DNA from: Xylanibacter caecicola
Lineage (GTDB): Bacteria > Bacteroidota > Bacteroidia > Bacteroidales > Bacteroidaceae
NCBI RefSeq assembly: GCF_013166515.1
Contig: NZ_JABKKJ010000008.1
Location: forward strand, 41,296-105,295
DNA length: 64,000 nt
Reading direction: 5' to 3'
Shown in pieces: positions 38,163 to 47,460 of this stretch; the stretch's first letter is position 1; every line of letters begins with the position of its first letter. Made by a program: the position numbers and the translations under genes. A model generated the notes under the pieces. The model was not told the DNA's origin. It saw only the letters and a list, made by a program, of their open reading frames with translations, and ran no database searches.

Positions 38163-38367
38163 GGAAAGAGGACGGATATTTGTATAGAACGGTGCAGCCG
38201 ATATAAGATGTGTAAGACGTAAACATCTGTTTATCTGCTGTTTACAATAACACTGTTTCATGCCGACAGACGATAATAGTGTGTAAAATGTCGTAAGCGT
38301 ACAAGTGCCTGCCACAGGAAGAGATTCGGGATAAAATAAAAAATACAGACATGTATTCTATCCGTTT

Positions 38368-38460
38368 TACATTTTTCCGCACGAATATCATCCGGAAAGC
38401 TACATTTTTTTTGCACGATAATTGCCCGGCACTATACATTTTTCCGCACGAATACATAAA
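38368..38460. repeat. 33-bp tandem repeat, about 2.8 copies
   Basis: Units start at 38368, 38401 and 38435, each beginning TACATTTTTCCGCACGA or a variant. The unit is short and there are no unique spacers, so it is not a CRISPR. Confidence 0.75.
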
Positions 38461-38509
38461 ATACGCGAGTTTGAGAATAATACAAACCACCCCTGCCCCC
38501 TCCTTTGTA

Positions 38510-38745
38510 TTAATTTATAATTGACAATTTATAATTTATAATGAACGGAATGTCTACGCCGGGTAGGGCTGTACCATGGTGCAGCCGATGTGATTATGAA
38601 TAATAATTCGTTGTGATGATGAGTGATAATTCGCTGTGATTATGAATGATATAAGCCATGCGGTTTCGGATGCTCCATGGAGCATCCCTACTCGGTGTGT
38701 ATATCCAAAACATCACTAAATGAGTGATAATTCATCGAATTTACA
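38510..38745. mobile_element. TTAA-bounded palindromic element (CCATGG family), copy 3
   Basis: It starts TTAATTTATAATTGACAATT. Inside are GGCTGTACCATGGTGCAGCC (38567-38586) and GATGCTCCATGGAGCATC (38669-38686). The second palindrome differs from other copies by a paired change (GTT/AAC to GCT/AGC), so the palindrome is preserved. The right end is degenerate, near a GAATTC-type palindrome and the tRNA terminator. Confidence 0.65.
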
Positions 38746-38760
38746 TTAAATAACGCCAAA

Positions 38761-38798
38761 GAAAAAAGGAGCCGGGCATTATGCCTAACTCCTTTTCT
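38761..38798 (-). terminator. Terminator of tRNA-Pro
   Basis: On the minus strand AAAGGAG...CTCCTTTTTTC forms a stem directly after the tRNA, ending in a T-run. Confidence 0.75.
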
Positions 38799-38799
38799 G

Positions 38800-38874
38800 T
38801 CGGGGTGACTGGATTCGAACCAGCGACCACACGCCCCCCAGACGCGTACTCTAACCGGGCTGAGCTACACCCCG
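38800..38874 (-). tRNA. tRNA-Pro (anticodon GGG)
   Basis: On the minus strand the acceptor stem CGGGGTG pairs with CACCCCG, with discriminator A. The D-arm contains AGCTCAGCCCGGTTAGAGT, and the anticodon loop CTGGGGG gives anticodon GGG. The T-arm is GCTGGTTCGAATCCAGT. All arms fold normally. No complete CCA is encoded. Confidence 0.95.
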
Positions 38875-39142
38875 TAGCCACCTTTAATCGGTTTAGCGGA
38901 TGCAAAAGTACATACTTATTGTGACATAAGCAAACTTTTGCAGACATTTTTTATTCTTCGTCTCAAACAAATGTTCTTATCAGTTCTGCATACATCTGAT
39001 ATACTGTAATATGATGTTATTCTAACATTCCAAACAATAATTTGGCATTTTATGGGATTTTTTATAATTTTGCTGCCTGATATATATGTCGGTATATATC
39101 TTCAATATTTTTGATTAATAAATAAAAAAAGCATACAAAGTT

Positions 39143-41761
39143 ATGACAGCTAACGAAATCCGAGAATCTTTCAAAAAATATTTTGAGTCTAAAGGGCATC
39201 TCATCGTGCCGTCGGCTCCTATGGTTATAAAGGACGACCCCACGCTGATGTTCACCAATGCAGGTATGAACCAGTTTAAGGACATTATATTGGGAACACG
39301 CGAACCAAAATCCACACGTGCCACCGACTCGCAGAAGTGTCTGCGTGTGAGCGGAAAGCACAACGACCTGGAGGAAGTGGGACACGATACGTATCATCAC
39401 ACTATGTTCGAAATGCTCGGTAACTGGAGCTTTGGCGATTACTTTAAGGAGGATGCCATAAACTATGCGTGGGAATATCTTGTTGACGTACTCCATTTAG
39501 ATCCCGCCAATCTGTATGCCACTGTGTTCGAGGGCTCGCCGGAAGAAGGGCTGCCGCGTGATGATGAGGCGGCTGCTTTCTGGATGAAACATCTTCCTGC
39601 CGACCATATCATCAACGGAAACAAGCACGACAACTTCTGGGAAATGGGCGAGACGGGTCCGTGCGGTCCGTGTTCGGAGATACATCTCGACTCGCGTACT
39701 CCGGAGGAGAAGGCAAAGGTGCCCGGCGCACAGCTCGTGAACAAGGACGACCCGCAGGTGATAGAGATATGGAACCTTGTCTTCATGCAGTATAACCGTA
39801 AGGCAGACGGTTCGCTCGAAGGATTGCCCAAGCATGTGATAGACACCGGTATGGGCTTTGAGCGTCTTGTGCGCGCAATGCAGGGAAAGACCTCTAACTA
39901 CGATACGGATATATTCCAGCCGATAATAAAAGAGATAGCACGTCTCTCGGAGAAAGAATACGGTAAAGACGAAGAAACGGATGTGGCAATGCGCGTTGTT
40001 GCCGACCACCTGCGTGCCGTTGCTTTTTCTATTGCCGACGGGCAGTTGCCCGGCAATGCCAAAGCGGGATATGTCATTCGACGCATCCTTCGCCGTGCCG
40101 TGCGCTACGCATATACGTTCCTCGGACAGAAGGGTGCCTTCATGTTCAAGCTTGTGCCCACGCTGATACATGAAATGGGAGATGCTTATCCCGAACTGCC
40201 TGCACAGCGTGAACTTATCACAAAGGTTATAAAGGAAGAGGAAGAGTCGTTCCTCCGTACTTTGTCAAACGGTATCAACATGCTTACCGAGGCAATGGAC
40301 AGTGTGAAGGAAGCGGGAAAGACCGAACTTGACGGTGTAAGGGCGTTCCGTCTTTTCGATACATACGGGTTCCCGCTTGACCTTACCCAGCTGATATGCC
40401 GCGAAAACGGGCTGACCGTGGATGAGAAGCAGTTTGACGAGGAGATGCAGAAGCAGAAAGCCCGTGCACGCAATGCGGCAGCTGTGGAAAGCAGCGACTG
40501 GACGGAACTGGCTCAGGGCGAGCAGAAGTTTGTAGGATACGACTATACGGAATATGAGTGCCGCATACTGAGATACCGTAAGGTGACGCAGAAGAAACTC
40601 ACATATTATGAACTTGTTCTCGATTATACACCGTTCTATGGCGAAATGGGCGGACAGGTGGGAGATACCGGTGTGCTGGTAAGCGAGAACGAGACAGTTC
40701 AGATTGTCGATACAAAGCGCGAAAACGGTCAGTCTGTACACATCGTAAAATCTCTGCCAAAGGATCCTACGGCACAGTTCATGGCATGTGTAGACACTGA
40801 GAAGCGCGATGCTTGTGCCGCCAACCATACGGCTACACACTTGCTTGACTATGCCTTGAAGCAGGTTCTCGGCGAGCATGTAGAGCAGAAAGGTTCGTTT
40901 GTGTCTCCGGATACACTGCGTTTCGACTTCTCTCACTTCCAAAAGGTTACCGATGAAGAGATACGTACTGTAGAGCGCATGGTTAACGAGATGATACGTG
41001 AGGACATCCGTCTTGACGAACATCGCGACATCCCTCTTGAGGATGCGAAGAAACTTGGAGCCGTTGCCTTGTTCGGAGAGAAGTACGGAGATAAGGTCCG
41101 CGTGGTGCAGTTCGGTCCGAGTATAGAGTTCTGCGGCGGTATCCATGCCTTGTCAACAGGACGTATAGGTATGATAAAGATTGTGTCGGAGAGCAGTGTC
41201 GCTGCCGGAATACGCCGTATAGAGGCAAAGACCGGCAAAGAGTGCGAGCAGATGATGTATGATTTGGAAGACGGCATCAAGGCGATAAAGGAACTATTTA
41301 ACAATGCCAAAGACCTGAAATCCACCATACAGAAATATATAGAGGAGCACGATGCCATGCGGAAGAGCATAGAGAAGTTCGATGCCGAAGTGGTGGAGCG
41401 TGCAAAGGACAAGCTGTTGGCTCAGATGAAGGTTGTCAACGGAGTGAAGATTGTTACTGCGGTATTGCCCATGAAAGCTGAGTCAGCCAAGGATCTGGTA
41501 TTCAAAATCCGTGCTGCCGAGCCTGAACATATGCTCTGTGTGGTGGGAAGCCACTATGACAACAAGCCTACGCTTAGTGTTATCGTCAGCGAAGACCTTG
41601 TTGCCGACCACGGTGTGAACGCCGGAAAGATTATACGTGAGGCAGCCAGACTGATACAAGGAGGCGGTGGCGGACAACCCCATTTTGCCACAGCGGGCGG
41701 AAAGAACGTTGAAGGTCTGTCTGCTGCCGTAGACAAGGTGGTGGAATTGGCACAGCTTTAA
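39143..41761 (+). CDS. alaS: Alanyl-tRNA synthetase
   Basis: An 872-residue class II synthetase that charges tRNA-Ala. It begins with the canonical [18 protein letters not shown] and has [12 protein letters not shown] of the catalytic core. The editing domain has the zinc-type HTATH motif ([12 protein letters not shown]) and [13 protein letters not shown]. The C-Ala domain ends with [18 protein letters not shown]. Length is normal. It is a single-gene unit with a terminator after it. Confidence 0.98.
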   Translation: MTANEIRESFKKYFESKGHLIVPSAPMVIKDDPTLMFTNAGMNQFKDIILGTREPKSTRATDSQKCLRVSGKHNDLEEVGHDTYHHTMFEMLGNWSFGDYFKEDAINYAWEYLVDVLHLDPANLYATVFEGSPEEGLPRDDEAAAFWMKHLPADHIINGNKHDNFWEMGETGPCGPCSEIHLDSRTPEEKAKVPGAQLVNKDDPQVIEIWNLVFMQYNRKADGSLEGLPKHVIDTGMGFERLVRAMQGKTSNYDTDIFQPIIKEIARLSEKEYGKDEETDVAMRVVADHLRAVAFSIADGQLPGNAKAGYVIRRILRRAVRYAYTFLGQKGAFMFKLVPTLIHEMGDAYPELPAQRELITKVIKEEEESFLRTLSNGINMLTEAMDSVKEAGKTELDGVRAFRLFDTYGFPLDLTQLICRENGLTVDEKQFDEEMQKQKARARNAAAVESSDWTELAQGEQKFVGYDYTEYECRILRYRKVTQKKLTYYELVLDYTPFYGEMGGQVGDTGVLVSENETVQIVDTKRENGQSVHIVKSLPKDPTAQFMACVDTEKRDACAANHTATHLLDYALKQVLGEHVEQKGSFVSPDTLRFDFSHFQKVTDEEIRTVERMVNEMIREDIRLDEHRDIPLEDAKKLGAVALFGEKYGDKVRVVQFGPSIEFCGGIHALSTGRIGMIKIVSESSVAAGIRRIEAKTGKECEQMMYDLEDGIKAIKELFNNAKDLKSTIQKYIEEHDAMRKSIEKFDAEVVERAKDKLLAQMKVVNGVKIVTAVLPMKAESAKDLVFKIRAAEPEHMLCVVGSHYDNKPTLSVIVSEDLVADHGVNAGKIIREAARLIQGGGGGQPHFATAGGKNVEGLSAAVDKVVELAQL

Positions 41762-41787
41762 GCAGAGACATACTTTGTCAGAAATAA

Positions 41788-41830
41788 ATCAAGCCGTACA
41801 CTGTTGCAGGTGTGCGGCTTGTTTCGTTTT
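41788..41830 (+). terminator. Terminator after alaS
   Basis: AAGCCGTACAC and GTGTGCGGCTT pair around a short loop, followed by GTTTCGTTTTG, 27 bases after the alaS stop. Confidence 0.85.
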
Positions 41831-41941
41831 GTATGTCAGGTGATGAGACTAATGTATGTCGGGGTATTTTAACATACTGTTGCCTTTATGAACATGATGT
41901 AACCAAATACAGTCTAACGTATCATAAACAATGAGAATATC

Positions 41942-41973
41942 TTTGATGATTATGTCGGGATATTCTAACTTTG
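41942..41973 (+). promoter_or_regulatory. Promoter of the choloylglycine hydrolase-family gene
   Basis: TTTG (41942-41945) and TAACTTTG (41966-41973) are 20 bases apart. The spacer carries TATGTCGGGATATTCTAAC. A near copy (TATGTCGGGGTATTTTAAC) lies ~95 bases upstream (41855-41873), perhaps a duplicated operator. Confidence 0.7.
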
Positions 41974-42025
41974 AAGACGTGAAGCATCATGGATGCATGT
42001 CGTGACTAATAAAAAATCAACTGTT

Positions 42026-43108
42026 ATGAGATCAAAGTTAATTGTTTTTGTGATGACGCTGTTTATGACGGCTCATGCAGAGAAAGCCGGTGCGTGTACG
42101 GGGATAACACTTAAGACACAGGCGGGTGAGACCATATTGGCGAGAACTATAGAATGGGCAGGCAGCAATCTGGGCAGCAGCTATGTAATAGTGCCGAGAG
42201 GTTACAGACAGAAATCGTATGTGCCGGGCGGAAAGAAAGACGGTATGGATTTTACTGCGCGTTACGGATATGTGGGTATGTCTGTGGAGACTGAAGAGTT
42301 TGTTTCCGAAGGACTCAATGAAGAAGGACTTTCAGTTGGTCTTTTCTATTTTCCGGGTTATGGAAAGTATGAGGATTATGTGCCGGAATATAGTAAATCC
42401 TGTATCAGCGACTTGCAACTTGTGTCGTGGCTTTTGGGCGAATGCAGGACAGTGGATGATGTCAAGAGAGCCATTGGCAGGGTGCATGTGGTATCTATAT
42501 ATCCCAATGCTTCGACCGTACATTGGAGAATAGCCGATGCATCGGGACGCCAGGTGGTATTGGAGATTGTGGACAAGAAGCCTATGTTTTATGAAAACCG
42601 TCTTGGTGTACTTACAAACTCGCCCGGATTTGAGTGGCATCTCACAAATTTAAACAACTATATAAACTTATTTCCGGGAAAGGCAGGCGATCGTGAGTTC
42701 GGAAATATAACACTATCGTCGATAGGCGGAGGCAGCGGCATGTTAGGACTTCCGGGCGATTTCACCCCTCCTTCGCGCTTCATAAGGGCTGCGTTCTTTC
42801 AGACAACGGCTCCGCGTATGGTTACGGCGGGGCAGGCTGTACGCCAGTGTTTCCAGATATTGAATAATTTCGACATTCCTGTCGGTGCCCAGTTTGTGGA
42901 CGGACAGAATATGCCCGACATTCCGAGTGCCACACAATGGACAGCGGTTACGGATATACGTAACCGTAAAATATATTATCGTACAATGTATAATAGTATG
43001 ATACGTTGTATAGAACTCAACAATATACGTTTTGATGAGGTGAAATACAGGGCGGCTCCATTGGATAAAGTTACTGAGCAGCCAATAGAACTTGTTACTA
43101 TTGAATAA
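42026..43108 (+). CDS. Choloylglycine hydrolase-family (bile salt hydrolase/penicillin V acylase-like) Ntn hydrolase
   Basis: A 360-residue exported amidase of the linear amide C-N hydrolase family. The short signal peptide (MRSKLIVFVMTLFMTAHA) leads to ACTGITLKT, where C24 would become the N-terminal nucleophile after processing. ARTIEW supplies the conserved Arg and an acidic residue. LTNSPGFEWHLTNLNNY and PPSRFIRAAFF match the bile-salt-hydrolase blocks with the later conserved Asn and Arg. The start was chosen to give a clean signal peptide; an ATG 11 codons upstream is possible. Substrate (bile salt, penicillin V or acyl-homoserine lactone) cannot be told from sequence alone. Single gene with a consensus promoter. 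Confidence 0.87.
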   Translation: MRSKLIVFVMTLFMTAHAEKAGACTGITLKTQAGETILARTIEWAGSNLGSSYVIVPRGYRQKSYVPGGKKDGMDFTARYGYVGMSVETEEFVSEGLNEEGLSVGLFYFPGYGKYEDYVPEYSKSCISDLQLVSWLLGECRTVDDVKRAIGRVHVVSIYPNASTVHWRIADASGRQVVLEIVDKKPMFYENRLGVLTNSPGFEWHLTNLNNYINLFPGKAGDREFGNITLSSIGGGSGMLGLPGDFTPPSRFIRAAFFQTTAPRMVTAGQAVRQCFQILNNFDIPVGAQFVDGQNMPDIPSATQWTAVTDIRNRKIYYRTMYNSMIRCIELNNIRFDEVKYRAAPLDKVTEQPIELVTIE

Positions 43109-43157
43109 TAGTTCTGTTATCCTTTAAAGTCAGTCCTGTTCATGGCGTCAGTCTTTT

Positions 43158-43769
43158 TCATAAAGACAGTCGGGGATACAATCCGTCCGCGGGGACTTCG
43201 TACTTTGGGAAACGATGAAAAAAACTGTCACATGATGTGTAGAAGGCATGCCACTTCACTTCCTGTGACAGTTTCATTATTCTCTCTATACGGCGCGCAT
43301 AGGCAGGGTTAACCACTGACAGCAGATGCTTTCCGGCGTGTGTGACTGCCGCCAGAACAAGAAATGTTTCACCCTTTGTGCTGCTTTTGCCGGCAATGTT
43401 CCAGTTGCGAGTGTCCGTTCTCACGGTTATATTCCAGCCGCGGGCGTTCATCTCGTTCATGATGCGACGGAATACGATACCGTGTGAAGATGTATCCTTT
43501 ATCCCTTTTATTACTATATAATAATGTATCATTTCGTGCAGCAGCACGTTCTTGAACTGTTTCTCGTCGGCATCATAGTAGTTGCTTATACGTATGGTAT
43601 AGCCGTAATACTCCTTCCGTCCCATTACACTTTTCCACTTGTATGCCATTGCACCGAGCTGTGTCCGCGCATTTCCTATGACAAACTTTGGCACGGGTAG
43701 CGATGAACGGAAATATTCACGGTTAAATTCGTCAAACCAAGTCTTTAGAAGTATTGTTGATACTTTCAT
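43158..43769 (-). CDS. SprT-like zinc metalloprotease
   Basis: A 203-residue protein with the SprT-like domain: HEMIHYY at residues 78-84 supplies the HExxH zinc site (H78, E79, H82) and H96 in SSHG a third ligand. The preceding YTIRISNYYDADEKQFKNVLLHEM is typical. No signal peptide, so cytoplasmic. Family members act near DNA-protein crosslinks in eukaryotes; the bacterial role is unclear. It is convergent with the choloylglycine hydrolase gene. Confidence 0.85.
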   Translation of the reverse strand: MKVSTILLKTWFDEFNREYFRSSLPVPKFVIGNARTQLGAMAYKWKSVMGRKEYYGYTIRISNYYDADEKQFKNVLLHEMIHYYIVIKGIKDTSSHGIVFRRIMNEMNARGWNITVRTDTRNWNIAGKSSTKGETFLVLAAVTHAGKHLLSVVNPAYARRIERIMKLSQEVKWHAFYTSCDSFFHRFPKYEVPADGLYPRLSL

Positions 43770-43810
43770 TATTATGTTTGTTTAAAAGGAGACGGGTGTT
43801 AATTTATAAT

Positions 43811-44085
43811 TTAAAGGAGATAGGAGGAGATAAGGGAAGATAAAGGGAGATAAAAGACGAATGTCTTGTTGATGAGACCTGTAGTGATGTTCCATGGAAC
43901 ATCCGAAACCGCATGGATTGTTTCATTCGTAATCACATCGAATTATTATTCATTATCACATCGGCTGCACCATGGTACAGCCCTACACGGAGGATGGAAG
44001 TCGAATGTTTCAAGGCAATTGTCCTTTATCTTCTGTGTCGCAAGCCACATATCTCCTCCTATCTCCCCTTATCTCCTTTTATCCT
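43811..44085. repeat. GA-rich inverted repeat, copy 2, carrying a nested CCATGG element
   Basis: The arms AAGGAGATAGGAGGAGATAA (43812 on) and TTATCTCCTTTTA (to 44083) match copy 1 at 430-597, and both share GTCCTTTATCTTC followed by GCAAGCCACATAT. The loop is enlarged: 43881-43990 holds GATGTTCCATGGAACATC and GGCTGCACCATGGTACAGCC, the two modules of the TTAA-bounded family. This looks like one repeat inserted in another. The stretch between the SprT and lipoprotein genes contains nothing else. Confidence 0.75.
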
Positions 44086-44095
44086 AATCCCATTC

Positions 44096-44734
44096 TTACA
44101 ATCCGAGCTTGTTCTTGATGTCGTTCACACCTTTGTCTATTGCCTCATTGGCTTTTTTCTTACCCTCTTCAGTACGTTTTGCAGCTTTGGCTTCAGCCTC
44201 TGCCTTGCCCTTTTCCATTGCCTCGTTTACTGCTTTTTTCGCTTCTTCGGGTGTGTTCTTTGCTGCTTCTACGGCTTCTGCCGCCTTTGATATTGCGTTG
44301 TTGCCCGTTTCAGCTGCTGTGCCTGCCTGCGACTTCAATGTCTCTATAATCTGTGCAGCCGGAACATTTGATATTGCAGCAGCTGCCGCAGCAGCCTTGT
44401 CTCCTGCGATGCTCTTTATCTGTTCGGAGTTTTTCTTCAGATATTCCTGCAACTGTTGCAGACACGCTTTTGCAGCTTCCGGATTTGTCTTGATAAGCTT
44501 TTGTATCTCCTCCTGTACTTCAGCCAATGTCGAGTTGAATTTTTTTGCATCCTTGGCATCAAGTTGCGCAGTCATGTTTTCTATTGCCGTTTTTATCTCA
44601 CTGCCGGCTTCTTCGTTTGTTGTAGCCTCCACTTTTGTCGAGTCTGCGTCGTCAGTGTTTTGTTTCTGACCGTTTCCGCATCCTGTGAATGTCATTGCTG
44701 CGAACATGGCAGCAACAATGAAAATTTTCTTCAT
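44096..44734 (-). CDS. Ala/Lys/Glu-rich helical lipoprotein
   Basis: A 212-residue predicted lipoprotein (MKKIFIVAAMFAAMTFTGC, Cys19, then GNGQKQNTDDADST). The mature part is almost wholly alpha-helical and low in complexity, with runs such as AAAAAAAISN and KAAEAVEAAKNTPEEAKKAVNEAMEKG, and it resembles LEA-like or coiled-coil periplasmic proteins. I do not recognise a family. A GA-rich repeat begins ~10 bases after its stop codon. It is divergent from the membrane regulator gene. Confidence 0.75.
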   Translation of the reverse strand: MKKIFIVAAMFAAMTFTGCGNGQKQNTDDADSTKVEATTNEEAGSEIKTAIENMTAQLDAKDAKKFNSTLAEVQEEIQKLIKTNPEAAKACLQQLQEYLKKNSEQIKSIAGDKAAAAAAAISNVPAAQIIETLKSQAGTAAETGNNAISKAAEAVEAAKNTPEEAKKAVNEAMEKGKAEAEAKAAKRTEEGKKKANEAIDKGVNDIKNKLGL

Positions 44735-45003
44735 GATTTCTTTTTCGTTTTATGTTAATATATAAATGATTTATATGCGTTCTGTATAAGAACGTCGTAA
44801 TAAAAATCAGTAGATATCACAACCCGTCTTGTAAGTTGTTGATATCCAACTACAAAATTACAAAATAATTGTGAAACCGCAGGCTCGGCACGTATTTACT
44901 TCGCACATACATGATAAATAAGTGCCGGATTAAGATGAAATGATGTCATTGTAAACTTATTTGATATCTGCCAAAGCTTATGTGTAACATATCATGATAG
45001 CTA
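44735..45003. other. Divergent spacer between lipoprotein and regulator genes
   Basis: No gene seen. It holds a possible minus-strand -7 box (CAAAATTA at 44853-44860) and a segment (GAAACCGCAGGCTCGGCACG at 44873-44892) that closely resembles 53804-53823 upstream of lysO. Confidence 0.4.
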
Positions 45004-45034
45004 TTGTTATTAATCAAAAAATGATTAAATTTGC
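45004..45034 (+). promoter_or_regulatory. Promoter of the membrane regulator gene
   Basis: TTG (45004-45006) and TAAATTTG (45027-45034) are 20 bases apart. Because the -7 box overlaps the in-frame TTG at 45031, that TTG cannot be the translation start; the ATG at 45094 is used. Confidence 0.7.
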
Positions 45035-45093
45035 ACCGATGGCTTAAAAGATTGATAATAGCGGCAATTGCCGTGATAACAAAGACAACCGTT

Positions 45094-47460
45094 ATGTTTA
45101 TGCCACTGATGCTGATTATACTTATGTCGCTGTTTTCTTCCGTAGTATATGGAATGACGGAAGAAGACTATGTGACGGACAATCTCGATGAGATATCCGA
45201 CATCTCGCATCAGCATATCACCCAGATACTTCAGGACAAGAAAGGCTTTTTGTGGCTTTCGTCATGGAATGGGCTGTACCGTTTTGACGGTTATGACTTT
45301 GTTGCCTTTAAGGCAAAGCCGGGAGACGGGAACGATATGAACAGCGACCGTTTCCGTAATATAGTCCTCGACTACGATATTACGCCGGAGAAAGCTGTGG
45401 GTAATATCTATTGCCGCGTTGACGATGACGTCTTCCTTTTTGATGTAAGGACGTCGACGTTCCGACCTGTTACGGGAAAACCGAACGGAAAGGCGCGTGA
45501 TGTTTTCAAGATAAATGGAAGCCGTATTGATGATTTTACAGACAGCAGGGGAATACATTGGAAAATTACTCAGGACGGTTTCTTTCGTAGTGTGCCTCGT
45601 ATGCAGACGTGGAACCGTGTGAACGGTGTCAGTCCGTCCGTTACCCGTGTGATGTATCGCGACCGTAACGGCAGGTTGTGGATTGGTACCAAAGACGGCA
45701 GACTGGCGGCTTTTCGTCCGGATATGTCACTCATCGGATATATGGGAAAGGACGGTAAACTGCATTCCGGACTTACAGAGTTCTTCCCTGTATATTGTAT
45801 GTGCGAGGACGATAAAGGCAATATATGGATAGGATGCAAGCCTTTTGGTTTGTTCCGGCTGCATGACGAAAGCATAGAGAGTGTGACGGGACTGAGTTCC
45901 GGCGATGTATACGACATGAAGAAAGACAGTAAAGGCAGGATTTGGGTTGCCACACATGTCGGCGGAATAAATGTTGTCAGTGTCGAAAACTCCAATTCAC
46001 GGAAATCCACCGGTTACAGAATAAAACATATTGAGGGAACAAAAGGGTTGCGTGTCAGGAGGTTGCTTGTTCTTGAAGACGGCACCATGCTGGCTACAAC
46101 CACAACCGGACTTCTTGTCGCAGATAATATTTATAAGCCTTTAGACAAGATACGTTGGCGCATGCACGTAAGGGAAGCTAATCGGAGAGAAAGTCTTTCG
46201 GACAACGCTACGATGAATGTTGTGAGAGACCGTAAGGGCAGACTCTTCGTCACTACGGAGAGTGGAGGGCTAAACCGGATACTTACGGAAAATCTTCATG
46301 CCGACAGATTTTCTTTCAGACATTACGGCATGGAAAACGGCATGGGGTCTGATGTTACTATGGCATGTATCGTGCTTTCGGACAATAAGCTTCTTATACA
46401 GTGCAACAACATGCTTTCGGTCCTTGATGTTGAGACCTCGCGGATAGAAAATTACGGCAGGTCGTTTTGGGGTGAAAGTCTCCAGTTCTCCGATGCAGAA
46501 CCGTTGATGCTTGATGACGGGCGTTTGTTGGTGTCCTTGCAGACCGGTGCCCTTGTTTTTCCTGTCAAAGAACTTTCTGCCGTGAGCTATGTTCCGCGTA
46601 TTGTCCTGACATCGCTCCGCATGGCAGACATGCCCGCAGACTATACCGTTGATTATAAGGACACTATAATAATATCACCCTCTCACCGAGATTTCACCTT
46701 GAGCTTCTCCGCCCTTGACTATATAGGCAATCGCTATATACGCTATGCCACGAAGCTCGATGCCGACAGTACGTGGAGCTATCCCACGGCGACAAACAGC
46801 ATAGAGTTCCGCGACATTGATGCCGGTACGCATGTATTGAAAATACGTTCCACCAATGCTCTCGGGCAGTGGACGGACAATGTGCGTACTGTTACAATCG
46901 TTGTCGAGCCTACATTTTTCGAGGCGTGGTACGGGCAATTGCTTGTCATCCTCGTCATTGCCGGTTGCATCGTGGCTCTTACATATATAATAATGTATGT
47001 CCGCAACCTGGAAAAGCGCCGAAAAGAGACGCTCGAGGCATATTTGTTGTTGCTCGAACAGAAGAATGAAACCTCTTACGACAAACCGTCGCTGTCCGAA
47101 CAGCATCCCGAACCTATCGTCATAGCTCCTCGCTTGTCTGCGGAAGACGAGGTTTTCATGAAGAAAATTGCCGATTTTGTGGAAAAGAACATCTCCGACA
47201 GTGACATCGGAATAAACGACATGGCAGCTGCTACAGCCGTGAGCCGTTCCGGACTTAACCGTAAGATGCGCCATTTGCTCGGTGTTACGCCTGCCGATTT
47301 CCTAAAGGAGGCAAGAATGAACAGAGCGGTCAAGATGCTCAAGGAAACCGGTATGCCCGTTTCGGAGATAGCATACGCCTGCGGTTTCTCGGATCCCAAA
47401 TATTTTGCAAAGTGTGTAAAGGGCTCGACAGGCAAGACACCGAGGGAACTGAGAAATTAA
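45094..47460 (+). CDS. Membrane one-component regulator: beta-propeller sensor, Y_Y_Y, TM, AraC-type HTH, no kinase
   Basis: A 788-residue regulator. The signal segment (MFMPLMLIILMSLFSSVVYG) leads to a periplasmic beta-propeller of Reg_prop repeats (GFLWLSSWNGLYRFDGYDF, GRLWIGTKDGRL, GNIWIGCKPFGLFRL, GRIWVATHVGGI). A Y_Y_Y domain follows, ending around NALGQWTDNVRT. One transmembrane helix (about residues 616-637) leads to a short linker and an AraC-type double HTH (about 702-788). This is the frame of a hybrid two-component system without its ~500-residue histidine kinase and receiver parts, so it should signal directly like SusR. It lies 422 bases upstream of the pectin esterase genes and probably controls them. 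The stop codon coincides with the start of a repeat element. Confidence 0.9.
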   Translation: MFMPLMLIILMSLFSSVVYGMTEEDYVTDNLDEISDISHQHITQILQDKKGFLWLSSWNGLYRFDGYDFVAFKAKPGDGNDMNSDRFRNIVLDYDITPEKAVGNIYCRVDDDVFLFDVRTSTFRPVTGKPNGKARDVFKINGSRIDDFTDSRGIHWKITQDGFFRSVPRMQTWNRVNGVSPSVTRVMYRDRNGRLWIGTKDGRLAAFRPDMSLIGYMGKDGKLHSGLTEFFPVYCMCEDDKGNIWIGCKPFGLFRLHDESIESVTGLSSGDVYDMKKDSKGRIWVATHVGGINVVSVENSNSRKSTGYRIKHIEGTKGLRVRRLLVLEDGTMLATTTTGLLVADNIYKPLDKIRWRMHVREANRRESLSDNATMNVVRDRKGRLFVTTESGGLNRILTENLHADRFSFRHYGMENGMGSDVTMACIVLSDNKLLIQCNNMLSVLDVETSRIENYGRSFWGESLQFSDAEPLMLDDGRLLVSLQTGALVFPVKELSAVSYVPRIVLTSLRMADMPADYTVDYKDTIIISPSHRDFTLSFSALDYIGNRYIRYATKLDADSTWSYPTATNSIEFRDIDAGTHVLKIRSTNALGQWTDNVRTVTIVVEPTFFEAWYGQLLVILVIAGCIVALTYIIMYVRNLEKRRKETLEAYLLLLEQKNETSYDKPSLSEQHPEPIVIAPRLSAEDEVFMKKIADFVEKNISDSDIGINDMAAATAVSRSGLNRKMRHLLGVTPADFLKEARMNRAVKMLKETGMPVSEIAYACGFSDPKYFAKCVKGSTGKTPRELRN

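Noticed and set aside
38368..38460. CRISPR array
   Set aside because: Only three adjacent degenerate repeats, without unique spacers or cas genes. The 22 bp array at 4289-4405 also lacks spacers.
45031..45093. TTG start for the membrane regulator, adding 21 residues
   Set aside because: The TTG lies inside the -7 promoter box (TAAATTTG), so it would be upstream of or at the transcription start. The ATG at 45094 gives a clean signal segment.
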